32,615 nt of DNA from Herpetosiphonaceae bacterium (GTDB lineage: Bacteria; Chloroflexota; Chloroflexia; Chloroflexales; Kallotenuaceae). Positions 1 through 8,882 of the stretch are shown in pieces. The stretch spans positions 18,785 through 51,399 of the forward strand of contig JACDGP010000025.1 in assembly GCA_013821605.1 (NCBI GenBank), read 5' to 3'. Under the pieces are notes generated by a model. The model was not told the DNA's origin, did not search any database, and was given only the letters and a program-made list of their open reading frames with translations. Position numbers and translations under genes: made by a program. The first letter of the stretch is position 1; every line of letters begins with the position of its first letter.

Positions 1-1
1 T

Positions 2-1624
2 GAGCTCATCTTTGTGTTGGGACAGGGCAGCGGGCTGGCGGAGGCGCAACAGCTCATCGCGCGCTATTGCCGTCCCGAGGAGGTTGCCACAGCCTATACC
101 CAGACGATCGACGGTTGGCATGCGCGCTTGACGACCATACAGGTGCGCACACCCGAGCCGGCCTGGGATGTGCTGGTCAACGGCTGGCTGCTATATCAGG
201 CACTAGCCTGCCGTTTCTGGGGACGCTCGGCCTTCTACCAATCTGGCGGTGCGTACGGCTTCCGCGATCAGTTGCAGGATGTGATGGCGCTCGCTTATGC
301 TGCACCAGAGCTGATACGTGCGCATCTGCTGCGAGCCGCGTCGCGTCAATTCGTCGAAGGCGATGTGCAGCATTGGTGGCATCCCCCGGCGGGCCGCGGT
401 ATCCGCACGCGCTTCTCGGATGACTATCTGTGGCTACCATTCGTGACCAGCTTTTATATTATGATCACCGGCGATCAAGCGGTGCTTGATGAGCGCATCC
501 CGTTTCTGGAGGGACGACCGTTGGCAGCCGGCGAGGATGAATACTACGATCTGCCCACAGTCTCGACGCAGGTGGCCTCACTCTACGACCACGGTGTACG
601 CGCGATAGAATACAGCTTGGGACGCATGGGTTCGCATGGCTTGCCTCTCATGGGCACCGGTGACTGGAACGACGGGATGAACCTAGTCGGCGCGGGTGGC
701 AAGGGCGAAAGTGTTTGGGTGGCGTGGTTCCTGTATCTCAACCTCCAGCAGTTCGCCAGCCTAGCCAGCGGGCAGGGTGACGACGCACGTGCGGCGCGAT
801 ACCATGCCCGCGCACAAGCGCTGCAACGTGCAGTAGAAGCACATGGCTGGGATGGAGCTTGGTATTTGCGTGCTTTCTTCGATGACGGCACACCCCTCGG
901 CTCGCAGCACAGTGATGAGTGCCAGATTGACTCAATCGTCCAATCCTGGTCTGTTATCTCCGGCGGTGGCGATCACGGCCGGGCACGACAGGGCATGGAC
1001 GCAGTCGAGCAGCATCTGGTCGATGAACAGGCCGGGCTGATCAAGCTCTTTGCGCCACCGTTCGATCATAGCGCGCATGACCCGGGCTATATCAAAGGCT
1101 ACCTACCTGGCGTGCGGGAGAATGGGGGCCAGTACACCCATGCCGCGTTATGGTTCATCTGGGCGCATGCTCTGCTCGGTGATGGTGACCGCGCAGCGCA
1201 GCTCTTTACGCTGATCAATCCGGTCCGGCACGCGCAGGCAGACGCCGAGCTCTATAAAGTTGAGCCGTATGTGATTGCAGCAGACGTCTACGCTGTAGCA
1301 CCACATACCGGCCGGGGTGGCTGGAGTTGGTACACCGGCTCGGCGAGCTGGATGTACCGCTTGGGCGTTGAAATGCTGTTGGGCCTACGTAAGAACGGTG
1401 AGTGGCTCACGATCACGCCATGCATCCCGCACAGCTGGCCGGGCTATGAACTCACCTATCGGCATGGCAAAACCACCTATCATATTGTCATCGAGAATCC
1501 GGCCGGCGTCTCGACCGGCGTTGCGCTGGTTGAGATTGCAGGACAGCCGGTCGAGGATGGTCGCATCCAGCTCGTGGACGATGGAGCGACGTATGAGGTA
1601 CGTGTAGTGCTAGGGCATCATTAG
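2..1624 (+). CDS. GH94 domain, C-terminal part of a cyclic beta-glucan synthase-like protein (5' truncated)
   Basis: The reading frame is open from base 2, so the gene starts outside the window; about 540 residues are visible. The sequence has the hallmarks of glycoside hydrolase family 94: NGWLLYQ and FWGRSAFYQSGGAYGFRDQ early on, then GTGDWNDGMN with the presumed general acid Asp at about residue 224 of the visible part, and the late motif PGYIKGYLPGVRENGGQYTHAALW (seen as separate blocks), which is typical of the C-terminal phosphorylase domain of NdvB-type cyclic beta-1,2-glucan synthases. In that family this domain trims or phosphorolyses beta-glucan chains. A stand-alone cello- or chitobiose phosphorylase is less likely, because the GESVWVAWFLY block following DWND matches the NdvB branch better. 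It is followed by a hairpin and then by a convergent lipoprotein gene. Whether the synthase (GT84) part exists upstream cannot be seen. Confidence 0.85.
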   Translation, partial: ELIFVLGQGSGLAEAQQLIARYCRPEEVATAYTQTIDGWHARLTTIQVRTPEPAWDVLVNGWLLYQALACRFWGRSAFYQSGGAYGFRDQLQDVMALAYAAPELIRAHLLRAASRQFVEGDVQHWWHPPAGRGIRTRFSDDYLWLPFVTSFYIMITGDQAVLDERIPFLEGRPLAAGEDEYYDLPTVSTQVASLYDHGVRAIEYSLGRMGSHGLPLMGTGDWNDGMNLVGAGGKGESVWVAWFLYLNLQQFASLASGQGDDARAARYHARAQALQRAVEAHGWDGAWYLRAFFDDGTPLGSQHSDECQIDSIVQSWSVISGGGDHGRARQGMDAVEQHLVDEQAGLIKLFAPPFDHSAHDPGYIKGYLPGVRENGGQYTHAALWFIWAHALLGDGDRAAQLFTLINPVRHAQADAELYKVEPYVIAADVYAVAPHTGRGGWSWYTGSASWMYRLGVEMLLGLRKNGEWLTITPCIPHSWPGYELTYRHGKTTYHIVIENPAGVSTGVALVEIAGQPVEDGRIQLVDDGATYEVRVVLGHH

Positions 1625-1629
1625 GACGA

Positions 1630-1646
1630 GAGCACCAACGGTGCTC
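1630..1646. terminator. Hairpin between convergent genes
   Basis: GAGCACC and GGTGCTC form a perfect 7-bp stem with the three-base loop AAC, six bases after the GH94 stop codon and eleven bases before the end of the facing lipoprotein gene. The place suits a bidirectional terminator. There is no T-tract on either side, so the function is inferred from position. Confidence 0.5.
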
Positions 1647-1656
1647 ACTACCATCA

Positions 1657-2886
1657 TCAGCCAGGTGCCGCCTGTAAGCTGCCGGGCGACCATGGCACGT
1701 TCGTCAGGAGCACGTTTGTGAGCGGTAGTGGTGTGCCCTGTGCCCCATGCATCACATAACGCTGAATACTGAGGCCGTTGGTGCTGACGCACATCGTAAA
1801 AACTGCTCCGGGCCGGTCGATATAGATCGGTCGAAGTGTAGGACGACAACCGCGCTGATCGATCTGCAACGTCCCCATCAGATCGCCGCCGAGACTATAG
1901 CGCCGGACTTCGTCTAAGCCATTTACGTTCGCAACAACATATGGCTCCATGCCCTGGTTAATATCCAGGAATTGAACCTGTTCTTGTGACTTCCCGATCA
2001 CGAACTTCGGCTGCTGCCCGGTGCCGATCTGCAGAACCTGCCGTACAGATTCTTTGACGAGCGCGAAGCTGGCGTTGGAGCGCACGGTGAACAGCCCATC
2101 TTGCACGGCATGCATCTGTTCTTCCGGTGGTAGTGGGCCGCCGGGCGTGATCAGTAGGTAGCTTTTGTTCTGGGCCAGACCGAAGATACGGCCATCGGCG
2201 GTTAGTGCAATCGTTGAGAACAAGCCTTTGGTAGCAGGGCTCAGTGGAATGTTATGCAGCTCTTTGCCGTTGATTGCCAGATGATCGATGGTCCAGCCAC
2301 CCCCATCCAGGACATATAAATCGCCTTTGCCCGTGACGACAAAGTCGGTTGGACGCTGCAGAAACGAGAGATTGATCGTTTGTTCAAGCTTGCCACTCGT
2401 TCCATTGAAGAAAAGCAGCCGCTTGTTGATGGTATCCATGATGCGGATCGAGCCATCTGCCGCAATTCGAAAGGTGGTCGGTCCATCAGTATTCGTCACA
2501 CCCACTTGTCCAGCTGCACTCCCTGCCGCGAGCCGTAGCACCGTCGTTCCAGCTGCAGGCGAACCGGCCGACGGGGGGGTGGTCGCGGTAGTCCGGATCG
2601 GCGTAGCCGTCGCGGGCAGTGGTGTTGCCACAGCTGTAGAGGCTACTGATGGGATGGCCGTGGGACTTGAAGCCAGCGTTGGGACCAGCGTTGGAATATT
2701 GGTTGGTGGGTCGGCTGGACTCACCGCCGGGCTGCTCGCCGCCGGCCTCGTTGGGGAGGGCAGAGTAATCGTCGTCTCCGTCGTACGTGGCACATCCGTC
2801 GGAACTTGCGCGACCGGTGTAGCCCCACAACTAGCCAGGATGATAGATAAACCTATGAGCGCACCTATTTTACGAAGCTGTGACAT
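1657..2886 (-). CDS. Lipoprotein with Pro/Thr/Ser linker and beta-propeller-like domain, function unknown
   Basis: A 409-aa protein. The N-terminus MSQLRKIGALIGLSIILASC is a type II signal peptide with lipobox LASC, so the mature protein should be anchored to the outer face of the membrane. A low-complexity stretch of about 80 residues rich in Pro, Thr, Ser and Ala follows and looks like a flexible spacer. The remaining 280 or so residues contain repeated short beta-strand units (for example FRIAADGSIRIMDTINKRLLFF and FVVTGKGDLYVLDGGG, overlapping in style with NHL/SMP-30 propellers). The start at ATG 2886 is chosen over GTG 2892 because AAGG lies five bases before it. It is divergent from manA and shares a 100-bp upstream region. 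No enzymatic motif was recognised; a role as an extracellular binding or structural protein is a guess. Confidence 0.75.
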   Translation of the reverse strand: MSQLRKIGALIGLSIILASCGATPVAQVPTDVPRTTETTITLPSPTRPAASSPAVSPADPPTNIPTLVPTLASSPTAIPSVASTAVATPLPATATPIRTTATTPPSAGSPAAGTTVLRLAAGSAAGQVGVTNTDGPTTFRIAADGSIRIMDTINKRLLFFNGTSGKLEQTINLSFLQRPTDFVVTGKGDLYVLDGGGWTIDHLAINGKELHNIPLSPATKGLFSTIALTADGRIFGLAQNKSYLLITPGGPLPPEEQMHAVQDGLFTVRSNASFALVKESVRQVLQIGTGQQPKFVIGKSQEQVQFLDINQGMEPYVVANVNGLDEVRRYSLGGDLMGTLQIDQRGCRPTLRPIYIDRPGAVFTMCVSTNGLSIQRYVMHGAQGTPLPLTNVLLTNVPWSPGSLQAAPG

Positions 2887-2987
2887 AGACACCTTGACGA
2901 AGTAGTATCATGGGACGAGCATAATATACATCCGGCCCAGCACAGCAGCAATTACGTGTTGGTGATAGCTCGGTGAAGGAGTACAGC

Positions 2988-4064
2988 ATGAGTCAATCGC
3001 CCCTATATCCATTAATGACCAAACGCCGAATCGTGGAGCCGCTGTGGGGTGGGAGCCGGCTGGCTGCATGGCTTGACCTCCCTGCACCACAACCCGAGCG
3101 CATCGGCGAAACGTGGCAAGTATATGATACCAATCCAATCTTGAATGGCCCGTTGGCTGGGCGTACGCTGGCGGAGATCACGCAGCAATACGGCGCGGCG
3201 TTGGTCGGCAACCGTTCGACTGAGCAGTATGGTGCCGACTTTCCGCTCCTGGCGAAATTCATAGATGCTGCAGCGCCACTCTCGATCCAGGTGCACCCGG
3301 ATGATGCCTATGCCCACGAGCACGAAGCAAAGACCGGTTTTCATGGCAAAACCGAGGCCTGGTATATCCTAGACGCCCAGCCGGGTGCTAGCGTTGTGTA
3401 TGGCTTGGAGCGCCCTATCGGGCGTACCGACTTTGCTGCGGCTATTGCGGATGGCACGGTCGAGGGGCTGCTCCATCGCATCCCCGTCAAGGCCGGTGAT
3501 GTGGTCTTCGTGCCGGCGGGCACCGTGCATGCGATTGATGCTGGTACGATGCTGTTCGAGATTCAACAAAAGTCCGACCTGACCTATCGCGTCTATGATT
3601 ATGGTCGTCGTGATGCCAAAACCGGACAGCCACGCGATCTGCATATCGCCAAGGCCCTGGATGTTAGCGAACTCGCGCCCGCACCGCGTGCGGCACTCCC
3701 CCCGCTCCCGATGAGCCCTGAACGCACATTATTGATCGCGTGTCGCTCCTTTGCGCTTGAGCGCTGGACGCTCGACAATACCCATACGGCAGCGACTAAT
3801 CCCGGCTCCTTTGAAATCTTGACCTTAATCGAAGGCAGTGGGACCCTCCAGTGGGCTGATAGTTCACTCCCGTTACGACGTGGCGACTCGGTCGTCCTGC
3901 CTGCAGCATTGGGCAACTATACGTTGCTCCCCACACCACCATCTGCCGCGCCCGATTTGGAGATCCTGCGAGTCTACGTTCCAGATTTGGAACAAGACAT
4001 CATCACACCGTTACGGGCTCAAGGTATTGATGAGGCCCAAATCGCGCGGAACGTCGTACAGTAA
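2988..4064 (+). CDS. manA: Mannose-6-phosphate isomerase, class I
   Basis: A 358-aa zinc enzyme that interconverts mannose 6-phosphate and fructose 6-phosphate in the cytoplasm. Family motifs are clear: WGGSRL near the N-terminus, SIQVHPDD giving zinc ligands Gln101 and His103, KTEAWYIL giving Glu123, and PAGTVHAI giving His181. A second cupin half (FEILTLIEGSGTLQWADSS) completes the type I fold. The start is ATG 2988, with AAGGAG six bases upstream; a GTG at 2973 lies before that site and is unlikely. The gene precedes a sugar ABC transporter and a beta-mannosidase on the same strand, so a catabolic role feeding mannose into glycolysis fits well, although a biosynthetic role (GDP-mannose) cannot be excluded. 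No hexokinase or mannokinase is visible nearby. Confidence 0.93.
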   Translation: MSQSPLYPLMTKRRIVEPLWGGSRLAAWLDLPAPQPERIGETWQVYDTNPILNGPLAGRTLAEITQQYGAALVGNRSTEQYGADFPLLAKFIDAAAPLSIQVHPDDAYAHEHEAKTGFHGKTEAWYILDAQPGASVVYGLERPIGRTDFAAAIADGTVEGLLHRIPVKAGDVVFVPAGTVHAIDAGTMLFEIQQKSDLTYRVYDYGRRDAKTGQPRDLHIAKALDVSELAPAPRAALPPLPMSPERTLLIACRSFALERWTLDNTHTAATNPGSFEILTLIEGSGTLQWADSSLPLRRGDSVVLPAALGNYTLLPTPPSAAPDLEILRVYVPDLEQDIITPLRAQGIDEAQIARNVVQ

Positions 4065-4103
4065 CGCTCGGTTGCTCACCCGCTGATATGCAATAATCAT
4101 CTA

Positions 4104-4132
4104 TTGACGATGAGCTGAGCGCAGTGTAGAGT
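4104..4132 (+). promoter_or_regulatory. Sigma-70-like promoter of the sugar transporter operon
   Basis: TTGACG at 4104-4109 and TAGAGT at 4127-4132 are separated by 17 bases. The predicted start of transcription is near 4139, which would exclude the GTG at 4137 and supports ATG 4179 as the start of the first permease gene. The -35 is five of six to consensus and the -10 is four of six. Confidence 0.5.
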
Positions 4133-4178
4133 AGACGTGCGCAAACGATTACATAAACTATTCGTAGGGGGCACGCTG

Positions 4179-5174
4179 ATGGCCGCCATTGACCACAACG
4201 ACAGTGGTATTCCGCTCGCCCGCACACTTCCGCCCCCCAGTTCAAGTCGTGCCCGTAAAAATTTGCAGTACCTCAAGGAAAACTGGCTTTTGTTCGTGCT
4301 CGGCGGTCCGGGGCTCATCTTCATCCTGCTCTTCAATTATCTGCCGCTCATGGGCAACGTTATCGCCTTTCAAGACTATAGCCCCCGCACGCTCTTTGCG
4401 AGCCCATGGGTCGGCTTCCGCAACTTTCGATTGTTGACAGAAACACCAATTGCGCGACGATTGATCGTTAACACGCTTGGCCTCAATATCTTGTTCATTG
4501 CTGCCGAAACCTTCTGCGGCGTCACGCTGGCTCTCTTCCTAAACGAAGTTAAAGGGAAATATTTCCGGCGCATCGCACAGTCGTTTATGTTTCTGCCGTA
4601 CTTCATGGGCTGGACCGTCGTCGCGATGGTGTTGTTTGGCTTCATCGATTACCAGGTCGGCACCATTAATGCCGTCTTAGCGCGGCTTGGTATGGAACGC
4701 GTTGCGCTTACCACGCAGCCGGCGATCTGGCCATTGCTGCTGACGTTGATCAGAGTTTGGAAGAACGCCGGTGCCTCCTGCATTATCTATCTTGCGGCGC
4801 TCACGAGCATTGATGCCTCACTCTATGAAGCTGCGGCCGTTGACGGTGCGAGTCGTTGGCAGCGCATGCGCTTTATTAGCTTACCGGCCCTCACCGGTAT
4901 CGTTATTCTGCTGATGCTTTTAGCTATTGGCAAAATCTTTTATGGCGACGTCGGCATGATCTACGCGCTGATTGGCAGTCAGGCCCAACTGTATCCCACC
5001 ACCGATGTCATCGATACGTACCTGTTGCGTGCGCTGCAAGTCAACTCTAACTACGGCTTTAGCGCCGCGATTGGCCTGCTGCAATCATTCCTCGGGCTAC
5101 TCTGCGTTTTTGGTTCTAACTGGCTGGCGAAAAAGTTCTCGCAACGGCAGGGCGAAGAGTACGGGCTGTTCTAA
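4179..5174 (+). CDS. Sugar ABC transporter permease, LplB/CUT1 type
   Basis: A 331-aa inner-membrane protein with six predicted transmembrane helices, beginning with the typical NWLLFVLGGPGLIFILLFNYLP segment. The cytoplasmic EAA loop (EAAAVDGASRWQRMRFISLP) that contacts the ATPase is present around residues 214-233. The N-terminal RYLKE-type helix and PLMGNVIAFQDYSP block place it with LplB-like permeases of oligosaccharide transporters. AGGGGG at 4166-4171 precedes ATG 4179. The second permease and the binding protein follow directly. No ATPase gene is found in the window; CUT1 systems often share a housekeeping MsmX-type ATPase encoded elsewhere. The substrate is inferred from the neighbouring beta-mannosidase. 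Confidence 0.9.
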   Translation: MAAIDHNDSGIPLARTLPPPSSSRARKNLQYLKENWLLFVLGGPGLIFILLFNYLPLMGNVIAFQDYSPRTLFASPWVGFRNFRLLTETPIARRLIVNTLGLNILFIAAETFCGVTLALFLNEVKGKYFRRIAQSFMFLPYFMGWTVVAMVLFGFIDYQVGTINAVLARLGMERVALTTQPAIWPLLLTLIRVWKNAGASCIIYLAALTSIDASLYEAAAVDGASRWQRMRFISLPALTGIVILLMLLAIGKIFYGDVGMIYALIGSQAQLYPTTDVIDTYLLRALQVNSNYGFSAAIGLLQSFLGLLCVFGSNWLAKKFSQRQGEEYGLF

Positions 5175-5218
5175 GCATCGGTCTTGGCGTTACTACTCGT
5201 GCCGAAAGGGGTGTAAGG

Positions 5219-6112
5219 ATGATTGAGAAAAGCAACTGGGGCGACAGGCTTCTGGCATTCGTATCCTATGTAGTCGTCGCCGGCTTTGCTGTCATGTGCA
5301 TCTTTCCATTCTGGATCATGGTCGTGGCATCGCTGACCAATGAGAATTCGTTGACACTCAACGGCTATTTGCCCTGGACCACCGATTGGTCGTTGAGCGC
5401 CTACAAATGGGTGCTAGCCGGCAAAGAGATACAGGCCAGTTACTTGGCCTCGCTCGCCCGGACTGTGATCGGAACGACCGGCTCGTTGTTAGTCATGTCT
5501 GGTCTGGCGTACATGATGGCGGCCAAGCGCTTTAAGTGGCGCGGCATAGTGGCAATGTACACGTTTTTCGCGATCATCTTTGTGCCAAGCATCATTCCGT
5601 GGTTCATCACCACACGCAACGTTTTGCGCCTCTACGATAGTCTGCCGGCCTTGATGCTACCGATGATGGTGCAGCCTTTCTGGGTCTTCGTCCTGCGCAA
5701 CTTCTTTGCTCAGCTCCCCGCAGAGCTTAGTGACGCCGCGTATATCGACGGCGCGTCGGATGTTACGATCCTGTTTCGCATCGTTCTCCCGTTATCGGGA
5801 CCCGTGTTGGCGACAGTCGGACTTTTTATGGCCGTCACCTACTGGAATGACTGGTTCTTGCCGGTGATGTTGATCGACCGTGCCACGCAGCTTCGTCCTT
5901 TGCCCGTCATCATCCTCCGCATGGTCAACAACATGCAAGCGATTGCCGAAGCGATGAAACAACCCGGCACCTTTGTGCCGTTGGCACAGTTGCCAGCCAA
6001 CGCCATTCGGATGGCTACAGCGTGCGTGATCATCGGTCCAATCGTCTTTGTGTATCCTTTTGTCCAACGCTATTTTGTCAAAGGGCTGACCATGGGTTCC
6101 GTCAAAGGCTAA
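5219..6112 (+). CDS. Sugar ABC transporter permease, LplC/CUT1 type
   Basis: A 297-aa inner-membrane permease, the partner of the preceding gene. It has six hydrophobic segments, the start VVAGFAVMCIFPFWIMVVASLTNE typical of the second CUT1 permease, an EAA loop variant (SDAAYIDGASDVTILFRIVLP, 169-189 region) and the C-terminal ending KGLTMGSVKG that is almost invariant in LplC-like proteins. GAAAGGGG lies seven bases before ATG 5219. The 44-base gap to the first permease and the downstream binding-protein gene indicate one operon. The pair should form the heterodimeric channel for an imported oligosaccharide. Confidence 0.9.
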   Translation: MIEKSNWGDRLLAFVSYVVVAGFAVMCIFPFWIMVVASLTNENSLTLNGYLPWTTDWSLSAYKWVLAGKEIQASYLASLARTVIGTTGSLLVMSGLAYMMAAKRFKWRGIVAMYTFFAIIFVPSIIPWFITTRNVLRLYDSLPALMLPMMVQPFWVFVLRNFFAQLPAELSDAAYIDGASDVTILFRIVLPLSGPVLATVGLFMAVTYWNDWFLPVMLIDRATQLRPLPVIILRMVNNMQAIAEAMKQPGTFVPLAQLPANAIRMATACVIIGPIVFVYPFVQRYFVKGLTMGSVKG

Positions 6113-6200
6113 TGTACATACTCGCTGCGGAAGGAGGTACGTGATTACCCCCACTTAACCACACATGTTGTTCGATGTCGTACTCACAAAGAGGTGTATT

Positions 6201-7895
6201 ATGGCCAAGCTCACGCGCCGCCAAATGCTCAAGGCTACCGCCACCATGACGATCGGCGGCGTTCTGGCCGCCTGTGGTTCTACACCGGCCGCACCGGCGG
6301 CGGACCAGACGTCTGCCACGGGTTCGACCGCATCCTCGGCTAATCCAGCGACAGCTGCACCCGCTGCGGCCACGACCTCAGCAGCAACCGAGGTAGCTAC
6401 GACTGCGCCCCCGGCTGCGGCTATAACCGTTGCACCCGCCGCTTCAACCGGTAAACTGGTGAAGATTACGCTGGTGGAAAGTTGGTTCGGTCTGCCGCAA
6501 TACGCGGAAAGTATCGCCCCAGTAACCAAGGCCATCTCCGAAAAAATGCAGAAAGAAGGGCTGAACATCGAGCTTGAGTCGTTGGTTCTCGATGATCATG
6601 CGACCAAATATCCCGTCTTGTATTCCTCCGGGGCTGATTTCACAATGGCCTTTGATGCGCCCTGGTACAAGATGGACACGCTGCGTGCTCAACGGGCGCT
6701 GGTACCACTCGAAGACCTAGTCGCCCAGTATGGTCCCAAGCTCAAGGCGGAGATCACCGATAAGATTTACCAAGCCAATCTGATGGAAGGTCACCTATAC
6801 GGCATTCCGGTGGTCTTCTATTACGGTGCCAGCTCGGGCGTCATCTTACGGGATGATTTACGTCAGAAATACAAGGCTCCGGAACCGACTAGCGAAGGTG
6901 GTTGGCCCACCCTCCAGCCCTATCTCGAGGCGATCAAGGCGAATCAGCCGCAGACGATACCCTGGGCCAACATCCCTAACTACACGATTACCGATATCGT
7001 GGGCGGCCATTCCTGGAATGTCGGGGTCAAAGGGATGATTATTCCCGACGCGACTAAGGAGCTCACCTTGGTCGATTATGAGTCGTGGCCGGCATTCGTT
7101 GACCGCGCCCGACTGCTACGTAGCTGGTGGGAAAAGGGGCTGATTAATAAGACCGACCTGAACATGTCCGGCACGAGCCAGACCGTCGAGCCGGACTACA
7201 TTTTCCCCGGCAAGGCCGCATCCTGCATTGAAAACGAGCCCGACTACAAATTCATCGATTTTACCAAGGCAATGAAGTCCTCCAACCCCGACGCCTCGCT
7301 GATGGGCTATGACATGAAGGGTATCTACTCGACGAAAACACGCAGCTTTGGCGGGCTCAAAGCCGGCAACTTCATGGTCTTCAACGCCAGCGCCCCCAAA
7401 GAGCAACAGGTCGCCGGCATCCAGTTCTTCAACTGGCTGGTCAGCAGCCAGGACAACATGGATCTCTGGCTCATGGGCATTGAGGGTGTTAATTACAAAA
7501 AAGAAGCCAACTTGCGCTTCTCCGAGGTACCTGGCGTGGATGCGGCCCGCAACTACCGTCGCCAGTGGTATGTTTCGGGTGTCTCCGGTCGCTTCCAGCG
7601 GCAGCCGGTTGATCTGCCCAAGGCAGCGGCCGATGCCCTGACCTTCTTCAGTACCGAGTCCAACTGGGATTTCAATCCGCACGAACAATTTCAGATCGAT
7701 TCGAAGGCGCTCGAAGTGGACATCGCCAAGCTTAACGGCGTGTATGACGAGGCCATGCACGGGTTGGTGACCGGCCAGGAACCCACTGACACGGCAATCT
7801 CGAAAGCCAAGAAGTTGCTGGACGATGCTGGGCGCCAGCAGCTTAAGCAGAAAGTGCAAGCAGAGTTGAATGACTACCTTGCCAAACATCCATAA
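6201..7895 (+). CDS. Extracellular sugar-binding lipoprotein of the ABC transporter
   Basis: A 564-aa binding protein. The signal is MAKLTRRQMLKATATMTIGG followed by lipobox LAAC: a twin-arginine TRRQMLK motif plus a lipid-attachment cysteine, so a Tat-exported lipoprotein is likely. A spacer of about 60 residues rich in Ala, Thr and Pro follows, then an extracellular solute-binding domain of family 1 (LplA-like, with WNVGVKGM, DFTKAM and FGGLKAGNFMVFN regions). ATG 6201 has GAGGTG four bases upstream; the longer in-frame start at 6165 would put a non-signal extension in front and lacks a ribosome site. Upstream, AAGGAGG at 6131 sits before a five-codon GTG frame of unknown meaning. The substrate is probably a mannoside, judged only from neighbours. 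Confidence 0.88.
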   Translation: MAKLTRRQMLKATATMTIGGVLAACGSTPAAPAADQTSATGSTASSANPATAAPAAATTSAATEVATTAPPAAAITVAPAASTGKLVKITLVESWFGLPQYAESIAPVTKAISEKMQKEGLNIELESLVLDDHATKYPVLYSSGADFTMAFDAPWYKMDTLRAQRALVPLEDLVAQYGPKLKAEITDKIYQANLMEGHLYGIPVVFYYGASSGVILRDDLRQKYKAPEPTSEGGWPTLQPYLEAIKANQPQTIPWANIPNYTITDIVGGHSWNVGVKGMIIPDATKELTLVDYESWPAFVDRARLLRSWWEKGLINKTDLNMSGTSQTVEPDYIFPGKAASCIENEPDYKFIDFTKAMKSSNPDASLMGYDMKGIYSTKTRSFGGLKAGNFMVFNASAPKEQQVAGIQFFNWLVSSQDNMDLWLMGIEGVNYKKEANLRFSEVPGVDAARNYRRQWYVSGVSGRFQRQPVDLPKAAADALTFFSTESNWDFNPHEQFQIDSKALEVDIAKLNGVYDEAMHGLVTGQEPTDTAISKAKKLLDDAGRQQLKQKVQAELNDYLAKHP

Positions 7896-7919
7896 GGACT
7901 AGTTTAAGGAGGCCAAGAA

Positions 7920-8774
7920 ATGATTAGTGATCAGACACGGACGAATGCAGACGGTCAAACGGCTGCAGCTACCGCTACGCATCCCGAGCTTATGCCCATC
8001 TCCCAACCGGGGGCGATGACCGAGATGGATCACTTTGTCTTTGAATGCTTCGGCTACCTCATTATCCCCGATGTCCTCAGCGAGGAAGAGTGCGACGAGG
8101 CCTTGGAGGCTGCCAAGCGCGTCCACGGCAGCCGCCCGGCGGAGAAGTTTCTCCAAATCGGCAAGGGCTTCGAGCACGAGCCGGTGCTGGAGCGACTGAT
8201 CGACCATCCTGCCGTCTTGCCGAAAGTGCGTGCGCTGCTGGGTGACCGCTTCGTCCTACAGGCTGCTTGGTGCACGGTGCTACCGGCCAACGCCGGTGCC
8301 GTCGGCTGGCACCAGGATGGCTCCGGTGCCTATGATTTTAAGCAATTGGGCTATCCGGTGCCGCTGCTCCAACTACGCGCCAGCTACAGCTTGACCGACC
8401 AGTCAGAAGAGAACATGGGCAACATGATCATGATTCCGGGTAGTCATCGCAGTCCGGTACCGTTGCCCAAAGAGGTCCGTAAGGAAGCCTATGCCAGCCC
8501 GATCCAGCACATCGTCCGGGCCAAACGCGGCTCCGTCCTCCTCTTCCACAACGGCGTCTGGCACTCACCGATGCCGAGCCATCTAGACTATGATCGCTAT
8601 AATATGCACTATATCTATAGCCCACCCTGGCTGCGCCGCTCGGACCGCGATGCGACCGATCCAGAGTTTCTCCAACAGACGACGCCCCGGCTACGCGCGC
8701 TGATGGGCGACTATGACCGGCCCGACGTGCCCTTTGCCGGAGGCTTCCCGCCGATCCCCTTCGACGACGTCTAA
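7920..8774 (+). CDS. Phytanoyl-CoA dioxygenase (PhyH) family protein
   Basis: A 284-aa Fe(II)/2-oxoglutarate-dependent oxygenase homologue. The iron-binding facial triad is visible: His131 and Asp133 in GWHQDGSG, and the distal His215 in GVWHSPMPSH, followed by an Arg in YDRYNMHY that suits 2-oxoglutarate binding. The N-terminal block YLIIPDVLSEEECDEALEAA is typical of the family. A strong TAAGGAGG lies seven bases before ATG 7920, and the gene begins 24 bases after the binding-protein gene, so it is in the transporter operon. Family members hydroxylate many small molecules; the true substrate is not predictable. Its position between a sugar transporter and a beta-mannosidase suggests it acts on a modified sugar, glycoside or lipid-linked substrate. 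Confidence 0.88.
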   Translation: MISDQTRTNADGQTAAATATHPELMPISQPGAMTEMDHFVFECFGYLIIPDVLSEEECDEALEAAKRVHGSRPAEKFLQIGKGFEHEPVLERLIDHPAVLPKVRALLGDRFVLQAAWCTVLPANAGAVGWHQDGSGAYDFKQLGYPVPLLQLRASYSLTDQSEENMGNMIMIPGSHRSPVPLPKEVRKEAYASPIQHIVRAKRGSVLLFHNGVWHSPMPSHLDYDRYNMHYIYSPPWLRRSDRDATDPEFLQQTTPRLRALMGDYDRPDVPFAGGFPPIPFDDV

Positions 8775-8799
8775 GGCAACGCTGTTCAAATCAACACAC

Positions 8800-8844
8800 G
8801 GGGTCCATGTGAGCGCTGCACCTCGCAGTTGCTCATGTGACCCC
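8800..8844 (+). other. Interrupted hairpin between PhyH and beta-mannosidase genes
   Basis: GGGGTC/GACCCC (8800-8805 with 8839-8844), TGAGC/GCTCA (8810-8814 with 8831-8835) and CTGC/GCAG (8816-8819 with 8825-8828) stack into one long imperfect hairpin of about 15 pairs. It lies in the 108-base gap before the beta-mannosidase. It has no T-tract, so it may be an RNA-processing or partial termination site that sets the ratio of the two products. Confidence 0.45.
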
Positions 8845-8882
8845 TTACTGATTCTAGATATCATCAGGAGACCAAAAGCTTC

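Noticed and set aside
6141-6158. Five-codon GTG frame behind a perfect AAGGAGG before the binding-protein gene
   Set aside because: Too short to judge as a leader peptide; the Shine-Dalgarno-like sequence may be chance or a relic of an older start. The binding protein has its own site at 6191-6196.
7116-7889. 257-codon minus-strand frame opposite the sugar-binding protein
   Set aside because: Complementary-strand shadow; the plus frame carries the complete binding-protein sequence.
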